From the NCBI RefSeq assembly GCF_900188485.1, contig NZ_FZPH01000002.1, positions 620,001-684,000 of the forward strand: a stretch of 64,000 nucleotides of DNA, in the 5' to 3' direction. This document shows positions 1-8,466 of this stretch, one piece after another. The notes beneath the pieces were generated by a model. It did not search any database. It was not told the origin of the DNA and was given only the letters and a program-made list of their open reading frames with translations. This stretch comes from Asanoa hainanensis (GTDB lineage Bacteria > Actinomycetota > Actinomycetes > Mycobacteriales > Micromonosporaceae). Within the stretch, counting starts at the first letter, position 1. Every line of letters begins with the position of its first letter. The position numbers and the translations under genes are program-made.

Positions 1-247
1 CCCTTGGTGCTGGTGCCTTGACCCTGCGCATGGCACCATGGTCGAACGTGAAGGCGGCTTGAGGTCAAGCTCGTCCGCGCACTTAAGAATCTCCTAAAGA
101 ACTGTTGCCCGTATGACGGCGATAACAGTTTTTCTCTGCGATTTTCGCCGCTTCAGTTCTGGGTCTTTGGGCTCAAGACCCGGGCTCCGCGCATCACTAG
201 CGTTCGCTGGCGTACTCGATCTTTCTGCCAGCAATGGAGAAATCCTG

Positions 248-1825
248 ATGAGATCCCGTCCCCCGTCCGCCCATCGCTCGTCGCGATCGCGCCGGTTCAC
301 CAAGGCCGGCATCGGTCTCGCGCTCGCCGGTCTCGTCGGTTGGTTCGCCGTCGGGCAGCTGCACCTCGCCGGCGCCGAGGAGACCGTCCTGTCCCAGGGC
401 AAGCCGGTGCTCGCCTCGTCCAGCGAGGGGCGCGCCTTCCCCGCCGAGGCGGCGGTCGACGGCGACACCAAGACCCGCTGGTCGAGCACCTTCTCGGACC
501 CGCAGTGGCTCCAGGTCGACCTCGGTGCGCCGGCGGCCATCGAGAAGATCGCGCTGAACTGGGAACGGGCCTCCGCCAAGGCGTACGAGCTCCAGCTGTC
601 GGACGACGCCAAGACCTGGACGACGGTCTACAAGACCGCCACGGGTCCCGGCGGCAACGAGACCCACAGCGTCAGCGGCACCGGCCGGTACGTGCGGATG
701 TACGGCACCGTCCGGTCCGGGGGATACGGGTACTCGCTGTTCGAGTTCCAGGTGTTCGGCAAAGCCGCGGGCTCCGGCTCCGGCGACCAGCCCACCACCG
801 CGCCGACCACCAGCGCGCCGAACGACCCGTCGTCGAGCGCGTCGCCCACCACCGAGCCGAGCACCTCGACCAGCCCGTCGACCGGCACGCCCGGCAACTC
901 GGGCGGCGGCACGAACCAGGCCGGCTGGATCATGGCGCCGAACCCGGTGACCAACGTCAAGCCGTCGCACGCGATTCCGCCGAACAAGGGCGGTTTCCAC
1001 GAGTTCCAGGCGAACTGCACGGTGAGCCGGACCAACCTCGGCGACGACCCGATCGTCTTCCCGAACCTGCCGGGTGCGGCGCACATGCACACGTTCATGG
1101 GTAACACCACCACGAACGCGAAGAGCACCATCGAGTCGCTGTCGAAGGGCCAGACCACCTGCAAGGCCAAGGGCGACCTGTCCGCGTACTGGATGCCGAC
1201 GCTCTACAACGGCGACACCGCGGTCAACCCCGAGGGTCTGCAGACCATCTACTACAAGAGCGGCGTGTACGACTACCGCAGCGTCCGCCCGTTCCCCAAG
1301 GGCCTCCGGTTCGTGGTCGGCAACGCCAAGAACACCGACGCCGACAAGTTCCTCGCTGCCACCGAGGAAGGCTTCGAGTGCGGCGACAGCTACAAGAACA
1401 AGAACATCCCGAAGACCTGCCCGACTGAGCGCAGCGTCAAGCTCAACATCCGCTACCAGGCACCGAGCTGCTGGGACGGCCTCCACCTGGACTCGCCGGA
1501 CCACCAGAGCCACATGGCGTACCCGATCGACACCCACACCGCCTCGGGCGTCGTCTGCCCGGACAGCCACCCGGTCGCCGTGCCGAAGCTGGAGTTCAAG
1601 ATGGCGTGGCCGGTCAACGGCGACATGTCGAAGGTGAAGTTCTCGAGCGGCGCCGGCCCGACGTTCCACTACGACTTCATCAACAACTGGGACGACCGGA
1701 CCCTCGCGGCGATGATCAACGGATGCATCGTGGCGGCCCGTCAGTGCGACCCGCAGGGCCACGACGGCCGGGACGACCAGCAGCCCGCGCCGTACGTCCT
1801 GAACAAGGACTACCTGCTGCCGTAA
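248..1825 (+). CDS. Secreted F5/8-type C domain + DUF1996 protein
   Basis: About 525 residues, exported, function unknown. The N-terminus is basic and followed by a hydrophobic stretch ending near LAGAEE (signal peptide or anchor). Residues about 45-140 look like an F5/8-type C (discoidin/CBM32-like) carbohydrate-binding domain (SLFEFQVFG at its end). A Thr/Ser/Pro linker follows, then a DUF1996 domain with the HMHTFMGN motif and conserved cysteines. Many secreted actinobacterial and fungal DUF1996 proteins carry extra carbohydrate-binding modules; a role on polysaccharide is inferred. I chose the ATG at 248 because GGAGAA lies just upstream and the signal sequence follows; the open frame extends upstream to 113 without a plausible leader. 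Confidence 0.85.
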   Translation: MRSRPPSAHRSSRSRRFTKAGIGLALAGLVGWFAVGQLHLAGAEETVLSQGKPVLASSSEGRAFPAEAAVDGDTKTRWSSTFSDPQWLQVDLGAPAAIEKIALNWERASAKAYELQLSDDAKTWTTVYKTATGPGGNETHSVSGTGRYVRMYGTVRSGGYGYSLFEFQVFGKAAGSGSGDQPTTAPTTSAPNDPSSSASPTTEPSTSTSPSTGTPGNSGGGTNQAGWIMAPNPVTNVKPSHAIPPNKGGFHEFQANCTVSRTNLGDDPIVFPNLPGAAHMHTFMGNTTTNAKSTIESLSKGQTTCKAKGDLSAYWMPTLYNGDTAVNPEGLQTIYYKSGVYDYRSVRPFPKGLRFVVGNAKNTDADKFLAATEEGFECGDSYKNKNIPKTCPTERSVKLNIRYQAPSCWDGLHLDSPDHQSHMAYPIDTHTASGVVCPDSHPVAVPKLEFKMAWPVNGDMSKVKFSSGAGPTFHYDFINNWDDRTLAAMINGCIVAARQCDPQGHDGRDDQQPAPYVLNKDYLLP

Positions 1826-1840
1826 CTGTTCCACAGGGCA

Positions 1841-1923
1841 GGGGGTGTCTCGTGGATCAGAGCGCACGCCCGGACGCCGCCTGGACCTCGCCGCGGCACC
1901 ACCCTGATCCACGAGACACCCCC
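1841..1923. repeat. Perfect 20-bp inverted repeat, 43-nt spacer
   Basis: Arms at 1841-1860 (GGGGGTGTCTCGTGGATCAG) and 1904-1923 are exact reverse complements. The hairpin starts 16 nt after the stop of the DUF1996 gene. It could be a strong terminator, though there is no T tract, or the footprint of a small mobile element. Confidence 0.8.
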
Positions 1924-2009
1924 CGGGGTGGGGCGGCTGCCGTGGCCGCTCCACCCTTCGTCGTATTGTCGACGCTGCCGGAATTGACCAGCACCACCGA
2001 GGAGTGCGC

Positions 2010-2627
2010 GTGGCCAACGGCATTGCGCCGGACACCGTGCCGAGTCACCAGCGCCCCCGCCGCCGTCAGTGGCTGGGGCTCGCCGTGGTGATCGCGGTCG
2101 TCGCCGTCGCAACCGTTGCTGTGCCGCCGCTCATCACGCCGAACCACGAGGCCCGGCCGGCGCCGTCGTCCTCGCCACAGGCGGCCGTGATCGCGGCCGC
2201 CTCTCCGAGCCCCACTGCCGCCCCAACCGTCGGGGTCAGCCCATCGGTCCGGTTCGGGCCGATCACGGTCGAGGCCGAGAACCTGGACAACAGCCTGACC
2301 GGCGGCGCGGCACCGACCGAGTGCGCCACCTGCCGCGGCGGCGCTCGGGTTCGGTACCTGTGTGTCACGTGTCAGGTGATCGTCCGTACCACCGTGCCGG
2401 TCTCCGGAGAGCGCACGATCACGGTCGTGTACGAGACGGACGGTTACCGGGCACTCAAGGTGAAGGTCAACGACGGCCCGGCACGCACCTTCCAGGTGGG
2501 CGGCACCGACTGGACGACACCGCGTTCCTTCCGGTTCACCGTCGATTTGCCGGCCGGCCCGGTGCGGGTGGCGCTCTTCAACGACCACACCCCGGCCCCC
2601 GACGTCGACCAGGTAGTCATCTCCTAG
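2010..2627 (+). CDS. Membrane-anchored CBM35-like protein
   Basis: About 205 residues. A basic N-terminus (RPRRR) precedes one transmembrane segment (LGLAVVIAVVAVATVAVPPL), then a Pro/Ser/Ala linker and a beta-rich C-terminal domain. That domain begins ITVEAENLDN and ends DVDQVVIS, the pattern of CBM6/CBM35-type carbohydrate-binding modules. No catalytic domain is visible, so it may bind wall or exopolysaccharide. GTG at 2010 is preferred over GTG at 2004 because GAGGAG (1999-2004) sits five bases upstream. Confidence 0.7.
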   Translation: MANGIAPDTVPSHQRPRRRQWLGLAVVIAVVAVATVAVPPLITPNHEARPAPSSSPQAAVIAAASPSPTAAPTVGVSPSVRFGPITVEAENLDNSLTGGAAPTECATCRGGARVRYLCVTCQVIVRTTVPVSGERTITVVYETDGYRALKVKVNDGPARTFQVGGTDWTTPRSFRFTVDLPAGPVRVALFNDHTPAPDVDQVVIS

Positions 2628-2671
2628 CGATTCCTATAGCGTGCGGCTGCGGGCGAGGGGCGGAGCGGGCA

Positions 2672-3856
2672 GTGATCGGTGTCGGGCGTGAGGTCGCCGC
2701 TGCGGCGCTGGCCCGGGCAGTGCTGATCGGCCGCGCGGCCGCCACCATCACCGCGGCCGCGGCCGGCCTCCTGCTGGTCCACGACCGGATGCCGGTCATC
2801 GCCGTGATCGTCCTGGTCGTGGTGGCGACGGCCGCGCAGTTGGCCGCCCTCGGCCGGTGGCCCACCCTGGTCGCCCGCCCGTTCGCCGTGATCGCCGTCG
2901 ACTCCGCGCTCGTCCTCGCGGTGCTCGCCGTCAGCAGCGGCAGCGTCGCCTACTTCTGTTACGCCGCAGGCGCCGGAGCCGTGGCCGGGGTCCTGCTCGG
3001 CCTGCGCGCGCTGCCGGTGTGGGCCGCCCAGGCCGCCCTGGGCTACGCGGTCATCGCCGAGGTGCTGCGCCGGACCGAGGCGCCGGTCGAGATCGTGGCC
3101 TTCGTGGTCGCGTTCCCGATGGCCGCGGCCGTCGCCGGCCTCGGCGCTGCGATCGCCACCACGGCGCTGACCCATCAACTCGAGCTCTCCACCCAGCTCG
3201 TCGCCTCCGCGCAACGGTCCGCCGTCGCGTCCGAGCGGGCGCGGCTGGCCCGGGAGCTGCACGACTCGGTGACCAAGACGCTGCGGGGCGTCTCCCTGGC
3301 CGCGCTCGCGCTGCCGTCGGCGCTGCGGCGCCAGCCGGCGCTGGCCGAGCACCTGGCCGGCACGGTCGTCGCGGGCACCACCGCGGCCGCCCAACAGGCC
3401 CGGGAGCTGCTGGAGGCGATGCGGTTCGACGTGGGCAACCTGGCCGCGGGCGTCTACGAGCTGTGCCAGGCCTGGAGCGCGTCGACCGGCATCCCGATCC
3501 GGGTCTCGGCGGCCACGGTCGACTCGCCGGACTCCGTGTCGTACGAGCTGATCCGGATCTTGCGCGAAGCGCTGGCCAACGTCGCCCGGCACGGACGCGC
3601 CCGACGGGTCGCCGTCCGCCTCGCCCGACAGCCCGACGGCCTCGTGCTCGAGATCTCCGACGACGGCGTCGGCTTCGTCGTGCCGGCCGACCTGGCGGGT
3701 CTGCAGACCGCCGGCCATTTCGGCATCGTCGGCATGAACGAGCGGGCCAGGACGGCCGGTGGCGTCCTGCACATCGACTCCGTGCCCGGTTCCGGCACCA
3801 GGATCACAGTGCACGTGCCGGCGGACTCGTCCGTCCGATCGGTGGGGGCGCGATGA
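2672..3856 (+). CDS. Two-component sensor histidine kinase (NarL/DesK type)
   Basis: About 394 residues. The N-terminal half is strongly hydrophobic with some five membrane helices and no obvious extracytoplasmic sensor domain. The dimerisation/phosphoacceptor motif LARELHDSV carries the predicted phosphorylated His197 (HisKA_3). A C-terminal HATPase_c domain follows (ILREALANVARHG N-box; ISDDGVGF G1 box; GHFGIVGMNERA). The GTG start follows GGAG by about six bases. Its stop overlaps the response-regulator start (ATGA), so the two are co-translated. The signal is unknown; it may be sensed in the membrane. Confidence 0.9.
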   Translation: MIGVGREVAAAALARAVLIGRAAATITAAAAGLLLVHDRMPVIAVIVLVVVATAAQLAALGRWPTLVARPFAVIAVDSALVLAVLAVSSGSVAYFCYAAGAGAVAGVLLGLRALPVWAAQAALGYAVIAEVLRRTEAPVEIVAFVVAFPMAAAVAGLGAAIATTALTHQLELSTQLVASAQRSAVASERARLARELHDSVTKTLRGVSLAALALPSALRRQPALAEHLAGTVVAGTTAAAQQARELLEAMRFDVGNLAAGVYELCQAWSASTGIPIRVSAATVDSPDSVSYELIRILREALANVARHGRARRVAVRLARQPDGLVLEISDDGVGFVVPADLAGLQTAGHFGIVGMNERARTAGGVLHIDSVPGSGTRITVHVPADSSVRSVGAR

Positions 3857-4503
3857 CCCGGGCCCTGGCCACCACGGTCGACGTGCTCGTGGTCGACGAC
3901 AACCCGATCATGCGGGACGCCCTGCGCGGGATCCTGGCGGCCGACGACCGGATCCGGGTCGTGGGTGAGGCCGCGAACGGCCGCGAGGCGCTGACCCTGG
4001 CCCGCGACCTGCGCCCGGCCGTCACGTTGCTGGACCACCGGATGCCGATCGCGGACGGGCTGTCGGTCGTGGCCGCGCTGGGGCAGCTCTCCGCCGTGCT
4101 GGTGCTGACCAGCTCCGACGACCCGCAGACCATCGGCGACATGCTGCACCGGGGAGCGCGGGGCTACCTGGTGCACGGCGAGTTCCAGCCGGGCGACCTG
4201 CTGCGCGCCGTGCACGAGGTCGTCAACGGTCGGGGTTGGCTCTCCCCGATCGCGGCGTCCGTGGCGGTGTCGCTGGCCCGCGAGCAGACGACCCCGCGCC
4301 GCCAGCGCCCCGACGCCGGCCTGACCGAGCGCGAGCTCCAGGTGGTCAACCTGCTCTGCCAGGGCCTGTCCAACGCCGGGATCGCGCAGGAGCTCTGGCT
4401 CACCGAGAAGACGGTGAAGAACCACCTGAACCACATCTTCGCCAAGCTCGGCGTACGCAGCCGCACGGAGGCCATCGTCCGCTGGACGTCGGAACGGGCT
4501 TAG
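3853..4503 (+). CDS. NarL/LuxR-family response regulator
   Basis: 216 residues. Receiver domain: acidic pair D15/D16 (VVDDNP), phosphoacceptor D61 in TLLDHRMP, and TSSDD near the conserved Thr/Ser. The C-terminal LuxR-type HTH is complete (LTERELQVVNLL, TEKTVKNHLNHIFAKLGV). It overlaps the upstream kinase by four bases and is its obvious partner. The 3' end overlaps the convergent ino1 gene by four bases. Confidence 0.93.
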   Translation: MTRALATTVDVLVVDDNPIMRDALRGILAADDRIRVVGEAANGREALTLARDLRPAVTLLDHRMPIADGLSVVAALGQLSAVLVLTSSDDPQTIGDMLHRGARGYLVHGEFQPGDLLRAVHEVVNGRGWLSPIAASVAVSLAREQTTPRRQRPDAGLTERELQVVNLLCQGLSNAGIAQELWLTEKTVKNHLNHIFAKLGVRSRTEAIVRWTSERA

Positions 4504-5747
4504 CCCCGCAGCCCGCGCAACGTGTTCTCCAGCGTGGCTCGCTGGGCGAACAGGTCGTGCTCGGACGTCGCTTGCGGGTCCTTGAAATAGAACGACAGCC
4601 AGTCCTGCACGCCTGTGCGGCCGGCGCGCTGGGCCAGGTCCGTGAACAGCACCAGGTCGAGCACGAGCGGGGCCGCCAGGATCGAGTCGCGGCACAGGAA
4701 GTCGACCTTGATCTGCATCGGATAGCCGAGCCAGCCGACGATGTCGATGTTGTCCCAGCCCTCCTTCTGGTCGCCGCGGGGCGGGTAGTAGTTGATCCGC
4801 ACCTGGTGGTGGAAGTCGCCGTAGAGCTCGGGGTGCCGCTCCGGCTCCAGGATGTGCTCGAGCACGCCGAGCTTGGACCTCTCCTTGGTCCGGAAGCTGT
4901 CGGGGTCGTCCAGTACCTCGCCGTCACGGTTGCCGAGGATGTTGGTCGAGTACCAGCCCGCGAGCCCGAGCATCCGGGTCTTCAGCATCGGAGCCAGCGC
5001 GGTCTTCACGAGCGTCTGGCCGGTCTTGAAGTCCTTGCCGCCGATGGGCACTTGGTTGATGTGCGCCAGCTCCACCATCGCCGGCACGTCGGTGGTGAGG
5101 TTGGGCGCCCCGTTGAGGAAGGGCACACCCTCCTTCAGGGCCGCGTACGCGTACAGCATGGAAGGCGGGATGTTCTGGTCATCGGCGTCCAAGGCGGCTT
5201 CGAACGCTTTCAGGCTTTCGTGGGCCGGGCTCGGCTCGAGGTAGACCTCGGTGGACGCGCACCAGATCACCACCAGCCGGTCGCACGCGTTGGCGGCCTT
5301 GAAGCCCCGGATGTCCGCGCGGATGGCCTCGGCCAGCTCGCGCTTGGTCGCTTTCGACTTGACGTTGGTGCCGTCGAGCCGCCGCACGTACGCCTGGTCG
5401 AAGGCGGCCGGCATGGGCTCGATCTCCTTGAGCGCGGCCGCGATCGGTTCGATGTGGACGTACCGGTCGAGCACGCCGCACCTGAGCGCGGCCTCGTAGG
5501 CGTTGTCCGGGAACGGATCCCAGGCGCCGAACACAAGCTGGTCGAGGTCGGCCAGCGGCACGAGGTCGCGGATCCGCGCGCCGTCGACGGTGCCTAGTTG
5601 GGTGAGCGAGCCGATCGGCTGGGCGAGCCCCTGCCGGACGAGCTCGACCCCGGCGATGAAGGTCGACGCGACGGCGCCGAGCCCCACGGTGAGCACGCCC
5701 AGTTTGCCGGTCGCCGGCACGATGGTTTCCAAGAAAGTCTCCCTCAT
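4500..5747 (-). CDS. ino1: Inositol-3-phosphate synthase
   Basis: 415 residues. Converts glucose 6-phosphate to 1D-myo-inositol 3-phosphate (NAD-dependent), feeding phosphatidylinositol and mycothiol synthesis. Family features are the N-terminal Rossmann segment (GVLTVGLGAVASTFIAG), the NAD/substrate motif GGKDFKTGQT and the conserved SxxLGNxDG-type segment (YSTNILGNRDGEVL). The length fits the long bacterial form. It overlaps the upstream regulator by ATGA, so the two form an operon transcribed from the promoter near 6.4 kb. Confidence 0.93.
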   Translation of the reverse strand: MRETFLETIVPATGKLGVLTVGLGAVASTFIAGVELVRQGLAQPIGSLTQLGTVDGARIRDLVPLADLDQLVFGAWDPFPDNAYEAALRCGVLDRYVHIEPIAAALKEIEPMPAAFDQAYVRRLDGTNVKSKATKRELAEAIRADIRGFKAANACDRLVVIWCASTEVYLEPSPAHESLKAFEAALDADDQNIPPSMLYAYAALKEGVPFLNGAPNLTTDVPAMVELAHINQVPIGGKDFKTGQTLVKTALAPMLKTRMLGLAGWYSTNILGNRDGEVLDDPDSFRTKERSKLGVLEHILEPERHPELYGDFHHQVRINYYPPRGDQKEGWDNIDIVGWLGYPMQIKVDFLCRDSILAAPLVLDLVLFTDLAQRAGRTGVQDWLSFYFKDPQATSEHDLFAQRATLENTLRGLRG

Positions 5748-6340
5748 TGTTGGCGGGGGCGAAGCTCGCCACCGAGCGCCGCGAGGCGACGCAGGGTGTA
5801 CTCGGCGGCGTCGAAAGCGGTGCAGCCGTGATAGATCCGGCCGTGGTCGTCGAAGAGCCGGCCGATGAACTCGCGCTCTCCGACCTCGTCAGGTGACCAC
5901 CGATCGAAGAGAACCCGCCGCATGGCCTGCACGGCATCGGTGTGGACGAGCTCGTATCCCTGGTCGTGAAGCACACCGATCAGGTGCTCGGCCGCCTTGA
6001 CCTCCATGCCGTCGGCGAGCACGCCGTCCTCGTACACGACGCCAGGAAAGTCGATAGGAGCCGAAGCGAAGTCGCGGGGCCGCATGAACTGGAACACGAA
6101 CGTCCGGCGCAGCACCTCCTGCACGTGCTCGGCCATCAGGGCGCGGCGGCCCTGGCCGGGTCGGCGGCTCTCCCAGACCCGGAGCTCCTGAGCCCGATCG
6201 GGATCCCAGCCCGCCATCCCGCCGACGATGACGTCGGGTTCGGGAAACTCCGCGTACCGCAACCGCCACATGCTGACGGTCTTGGCCTCGACCCCGAACA
6301 TCGCCGCGATATCGCCGACGCTGAGCATCTCTTTGACCAT
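5744..6340 (-). CDS. HTH regulator of the ino1 operon (MerR/AlpA-like)
   Basis: 198 residues. The N-terminal HTH reads SVGDIAAMFGVEAKTVSMW, with a MerR/AlpA-like recognition helix. The rest has no domain I recognise; it contains a conserved-looking FDRWSPDEVGEREFIGRLFDDH segment. It overlaps ino1 (ATGA) and is first in the operon, so local control of inositol synthesis is likely. GGGAGGG lies nine bases before the ATG. Confidence 0.75.
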   Translation of the reverse strand: MVKEMLSVGDIAAMFGVEAKTVSMWRLRYAEFPEPDVIVGGMAGWDPDRAQELRVWESRRPGQGRRALMAEHVQEVLRRTFVFQFMRPRDFASAPIDFPGVVYEDGVLADGMEVKAAEHLIGVLHDQGYELVHTDAVQAMRRVLFDRWSPDEVGEREFIGRLFDDHGRIYHGCTAFDAAEYTLRRLAALGGELRPRQQ

Positions 6341-6357
6341 GGCTTGTGCCCTCCCAG

Positions 6358-6410
6358 AGGTTCGTAGAACCTCATCTACAAACTAACGGGACCGGCCGGT
6401 GGTTTGTCAA
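6358..6410 (-). promoter_or_regulatory. Promoter and 15-bp dyad upstream of the ino1 operon
   Basis: Read on the minus strand: TTGACA at 6410-6405, an 18-base spacer, TTAGTT at 6386-6381, then a perfect dyad AGGTTC-TAC-GAACCT (6358-6372) before the SD. The dyad is a candidate operator for the HTH protein just downstream. Confidence 0.6.
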
Positions 6411-6417
6411 CCATGGT

Positions 6418-7041
6418 CTACAAACTCGTGGCGTCGGCTCCCGCGATGACGACCCTCAGGCAGTCGCGGAACAGGTCGTCCACGGTGCGGCCTGGGGCGA
6501 AATAGTCGGCGACCGCGGCCACGACGGTTGGGTACTGCTCGGTGAACGTGGCCAGGTCGAAGCCCTTCAGCGCCTCCGCGTCCGGGCGGGGGGCCTGTTC
6601 TTCGAGGACGTGGCCGACCGTGAAGCGCTCGACGGTCAGCACGATCACGCGGGCCTGGTGCAGCGGGATGCCGCGCGTCACCAGGCTGCTCATCGCCAGC
6701 TCGGAGATCGCCGCCATCGTGCGGGAGAGCTGCGAGGAGGAGAGCACCCGGGCGCCGTCCGGGTGGGCGAGCAGTGCCCGGCGCAGCCGTTCGGCGAGCC
6801 CGCTCAACCAGTCCTGCCAGCGTTGGCCCGGCGCGGGCGGTTCCCGGTCGCCGAACTCCTGGTCGAGTATCGCGTCGGCGATCGCGGTCACCAGGGCCGC
6901 CTTGTTCGGGAAATGCCAGTAGAGCGTCGGCGACTGCACACCGAGCCGCGCGGCGAGCTTGCGCGTCGTCACGCCGTCGAGCCCTTCGGCGTCCAGCAGG
7001 GCGACTGCCTCGGCGACGATCCGCTGTCGATCCAACGTCAA
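6418..7041 (-). CDS. TetR-family regulator with TetR-type C-terminus
   Basis: 207 residues. The N-terminal HTH (GVTTRKLAARLGVQSPTLYWHFPNK) matches the true tetracycline-repressor subgroup, and the C-terminal region fits TetR_C. The TTG start at 7041 is supported by GGGAGGG about six bases upstream. The divergent intergenic region holds two near-copies of the classical tet operators, so autorepression and control of the rightward transcript are expected. The original target is probably the oxidoreductase now broken at 7296-7989. Confidence 0.88.
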   Translation of the reverse strand: MTLDRQRIVAEAVALLDAEGLDGVTTRKLAARLGVQSPTLYWHFPNKAALVTAIADAILDQEFGDREPPAPGQRWQDWLSGLAERLRRALLAHPDGARVLSSSQLSRTMAAISELAMSSLVTRGIPLHQARVIVLTVERFTVGHVLEEQAPRPDAEALKGFDLATFTEQYPTVVAAVADYFAPGRTVDDLFRDCLRVVIAGADATSL

Positions 7042-7060
7042 TTCGGTCCCTCCCGCTCGT

Positions 7061-7099
7061 ACTCTATCAGTGCTAGAGTCCCCCTATCAGTGATAGAGA
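7061..7099. promoter_or_regulatory. Tandem tetO-like operators
   Basis: 7061-7079 reads ACTCTATCAGTGCTAGAGT, differing from Tn10 tetO1 at two of 19 positions. 7081-7099 reads CCCCTATCAGTGATAGAGA, differing from tetO2 only at the first base. Centres are 20 bp apart, two helical turns, so two TetR dimers could bind one face. Confidence 0.9.
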
Positions 7100-7113
7100 G
7101 AGCGGAGACGACG

Positions 7114-7299
7114 ATGGCGAACCTGCTGCACCGGGCCACGCACCGCATTCCCGGGGTTCCCGCGCACACCGAGCGACCGGCCGGACATCACGGCCGCGGC
7201 GCCGACCACAGGTCGAACCACGCACACCTCCGTGCGCCCCGGTTCCTGCCGGCGTGGCAGCGCCGCATCGCACGGCTGTTCGGTCAGGCGCCGCGATGA
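7114..7299 (+). CDS. Small protein downstream of tet operators
   Basis: 61 residues, His/Arg/Pro rich, no recognised domain. CGGAG lies seven bases before the ATG, so translation is plausible. It is the first frame after the operators and its stop overlaps the remnant start at 7296. It may be a genuine short protein or a product of the deletion that damaged the next gene. Confidence 0.45.
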   Translation: MANLLHRATHRIPGVPAHTERPAGHHGRGADHRSNHAHLRAPRFLPAWQRRIARLFGQAPR

Positions 7300-7989
7300 A
7301 GGCGGCGCGAGCCAGCACTACATCGCGCGACTGCCGGCGATTCCCGCCTTCGACGGCATCGGGGCACTGCCGGACGGCACCCTGGTCGGTTTCGGCAACC
7401 CGCGCCAGCCCTACGGCGCGCTGGCCGAGCGGACCGTGGTGCCCAAGGGCGCGTACGTGCCGATCCCCGAAGGTCTGGATCCGGCGATCGCGACGGTGCT
7501 GGGCTCGGCGATCACCGGCATGTCCATGAAGACTGCCGCAGGCTTCGTTCCCGGCGAAACCGTGCTCGTGCAGGGCGCCACCGGAGTCGCGGGACGGCTC
7601 GCGGTGAAGGTGGCCCGGCTGCTCGGCGCGGGCCGCGTCGTCGCGACGGGGCGCGACGACGACCAGCTGCGCGAGGTCGGCGCCTGCTGCGTGCGCTGGT
7701 CCCGACGTCGTTCGCGTTCGCGAAGCCGACCCGATTGGTCCAAATCGGAGAGTCCGCCGGCTCCGGCCTCGTGGTCGCTGCCGAAAGCCTGCGCACGTCC
7801 GGCATCGAGATCTGCGGCGCGGCCAAAGGACTCAGCCCAGAGACGATGCAGGAGGTGTACGGCCAGGTGGTGACCTGGACGCGGTCGGGCGTCCTCACCT
7901 TCGACGTGGTCCGGGTGCCACTGAGCGACATCGAAACAGCCTGGCAACGCACGGACCTACGAGGCAGCAGACTCGTTGTGCTGCCGTGA
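7296..7989 (+). pseudogene. Broken quinone oxidoreductase / alcohol dehydrogenase (MDR family)
   Basis: Starts MKAA as in the quinone oxidoreductase subgroup, then switches frame. The homologous segment runs PAIPAFDGIGALPDGTLVGFG through the Rossmann motif VQGATGVAGRLAVKVARLLGA to ATGRDDDQL. After another deletion and frame change the C-terminus continues from 7735 (VVAAESLRTSGIEICGAAKG to the usual end). About 230 codons remain of some 320; the substrate-binding N-terminus and part of the Rossmann fold are missing. NADPH reductase activity is therefore unlikely. Confidence 0.8.
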
Positions 7990-8001
7990 GATGATCACCT
8001 C

Positions 8002-8466
8002 ATGCCGTTCGATCGCTTCAGCGGTACCTCCCGCCTCGGTGCGCCACCCGCTGAGGTCTTCGAGTTTCTGCTGGATCCGCACAGCTACATCGAGCTCGCG
8101 CCATTGATCGTGGCCGTGCGCGACATCCGCCGGGACGGCGACTCGATCCGATACGTGTCCGTGGAACGCTTCCGCGTCGGTCCGTTCCGTTGGGACAACC
8201 CGATCGACGTTACGATGACGCCAACGGTGCCGGGTCACACGCTGAGGAGTTCGGTGGTCTCACCGGGTGGGGTGCGGCTCGAATCGACGCTCACCCTGGC
8301 GGACGCGGTCGGCGGCGGCTCGGAGGCGACCGAGACGATCGAGCTTCGCTCGCCGACGCTCCTGCACTCCTTCGTGCTGCGCAAGGCTCGTGAGGGTCAG
8401 GACGGCCGCCTGACTGCCCTGGCCGCTCGTTTCCCCGCACCGCTCAGGCGGGATCGACAGTCTTGA
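8002..8466 (+). CDS. SRPBCC (polyketide cyclase/dehydrase-like) protein
   Basis: 154 residues. The opening FSGTSRLGAPPAEVFEFLLDP and the overall pattern fit the START/SRPBCC lipid- or small-molecule-binding fold. No catalytic residues can be assigned. It follows the broken oxidoreductase by 12 bases and its 3' end overlaps the convergent acetyltransferase gene by 23 bases. Confidence 0.75.
   Translation: MPFDRFSGTSRLGAPPAEVFEFLLDPHSYIELAPLIVAVRDIRRDGDSIRYVSVERFRVGPFRWDNPIDVTMTPTVPGHTLRSSVVSPGGVRLESTLTLADAVGGGSEATETIELRSPTLLHSFVLRKAREGQDGRLTALAARFPAPLRRDRQS

Noticed and set aside
197-2035. Long minus-strand open frame opposite the DUF1996 gene
   Set aside because: Arg/Val/Gly-rich shadow of a GC-rich coding strand; no SD and no family resemblance.
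2624-3814. 396-codon frame antisense to the histidine kinase
   Set aside because: The plus strand has intact HisKA_3 and HATPase motifs; this is its shadow.
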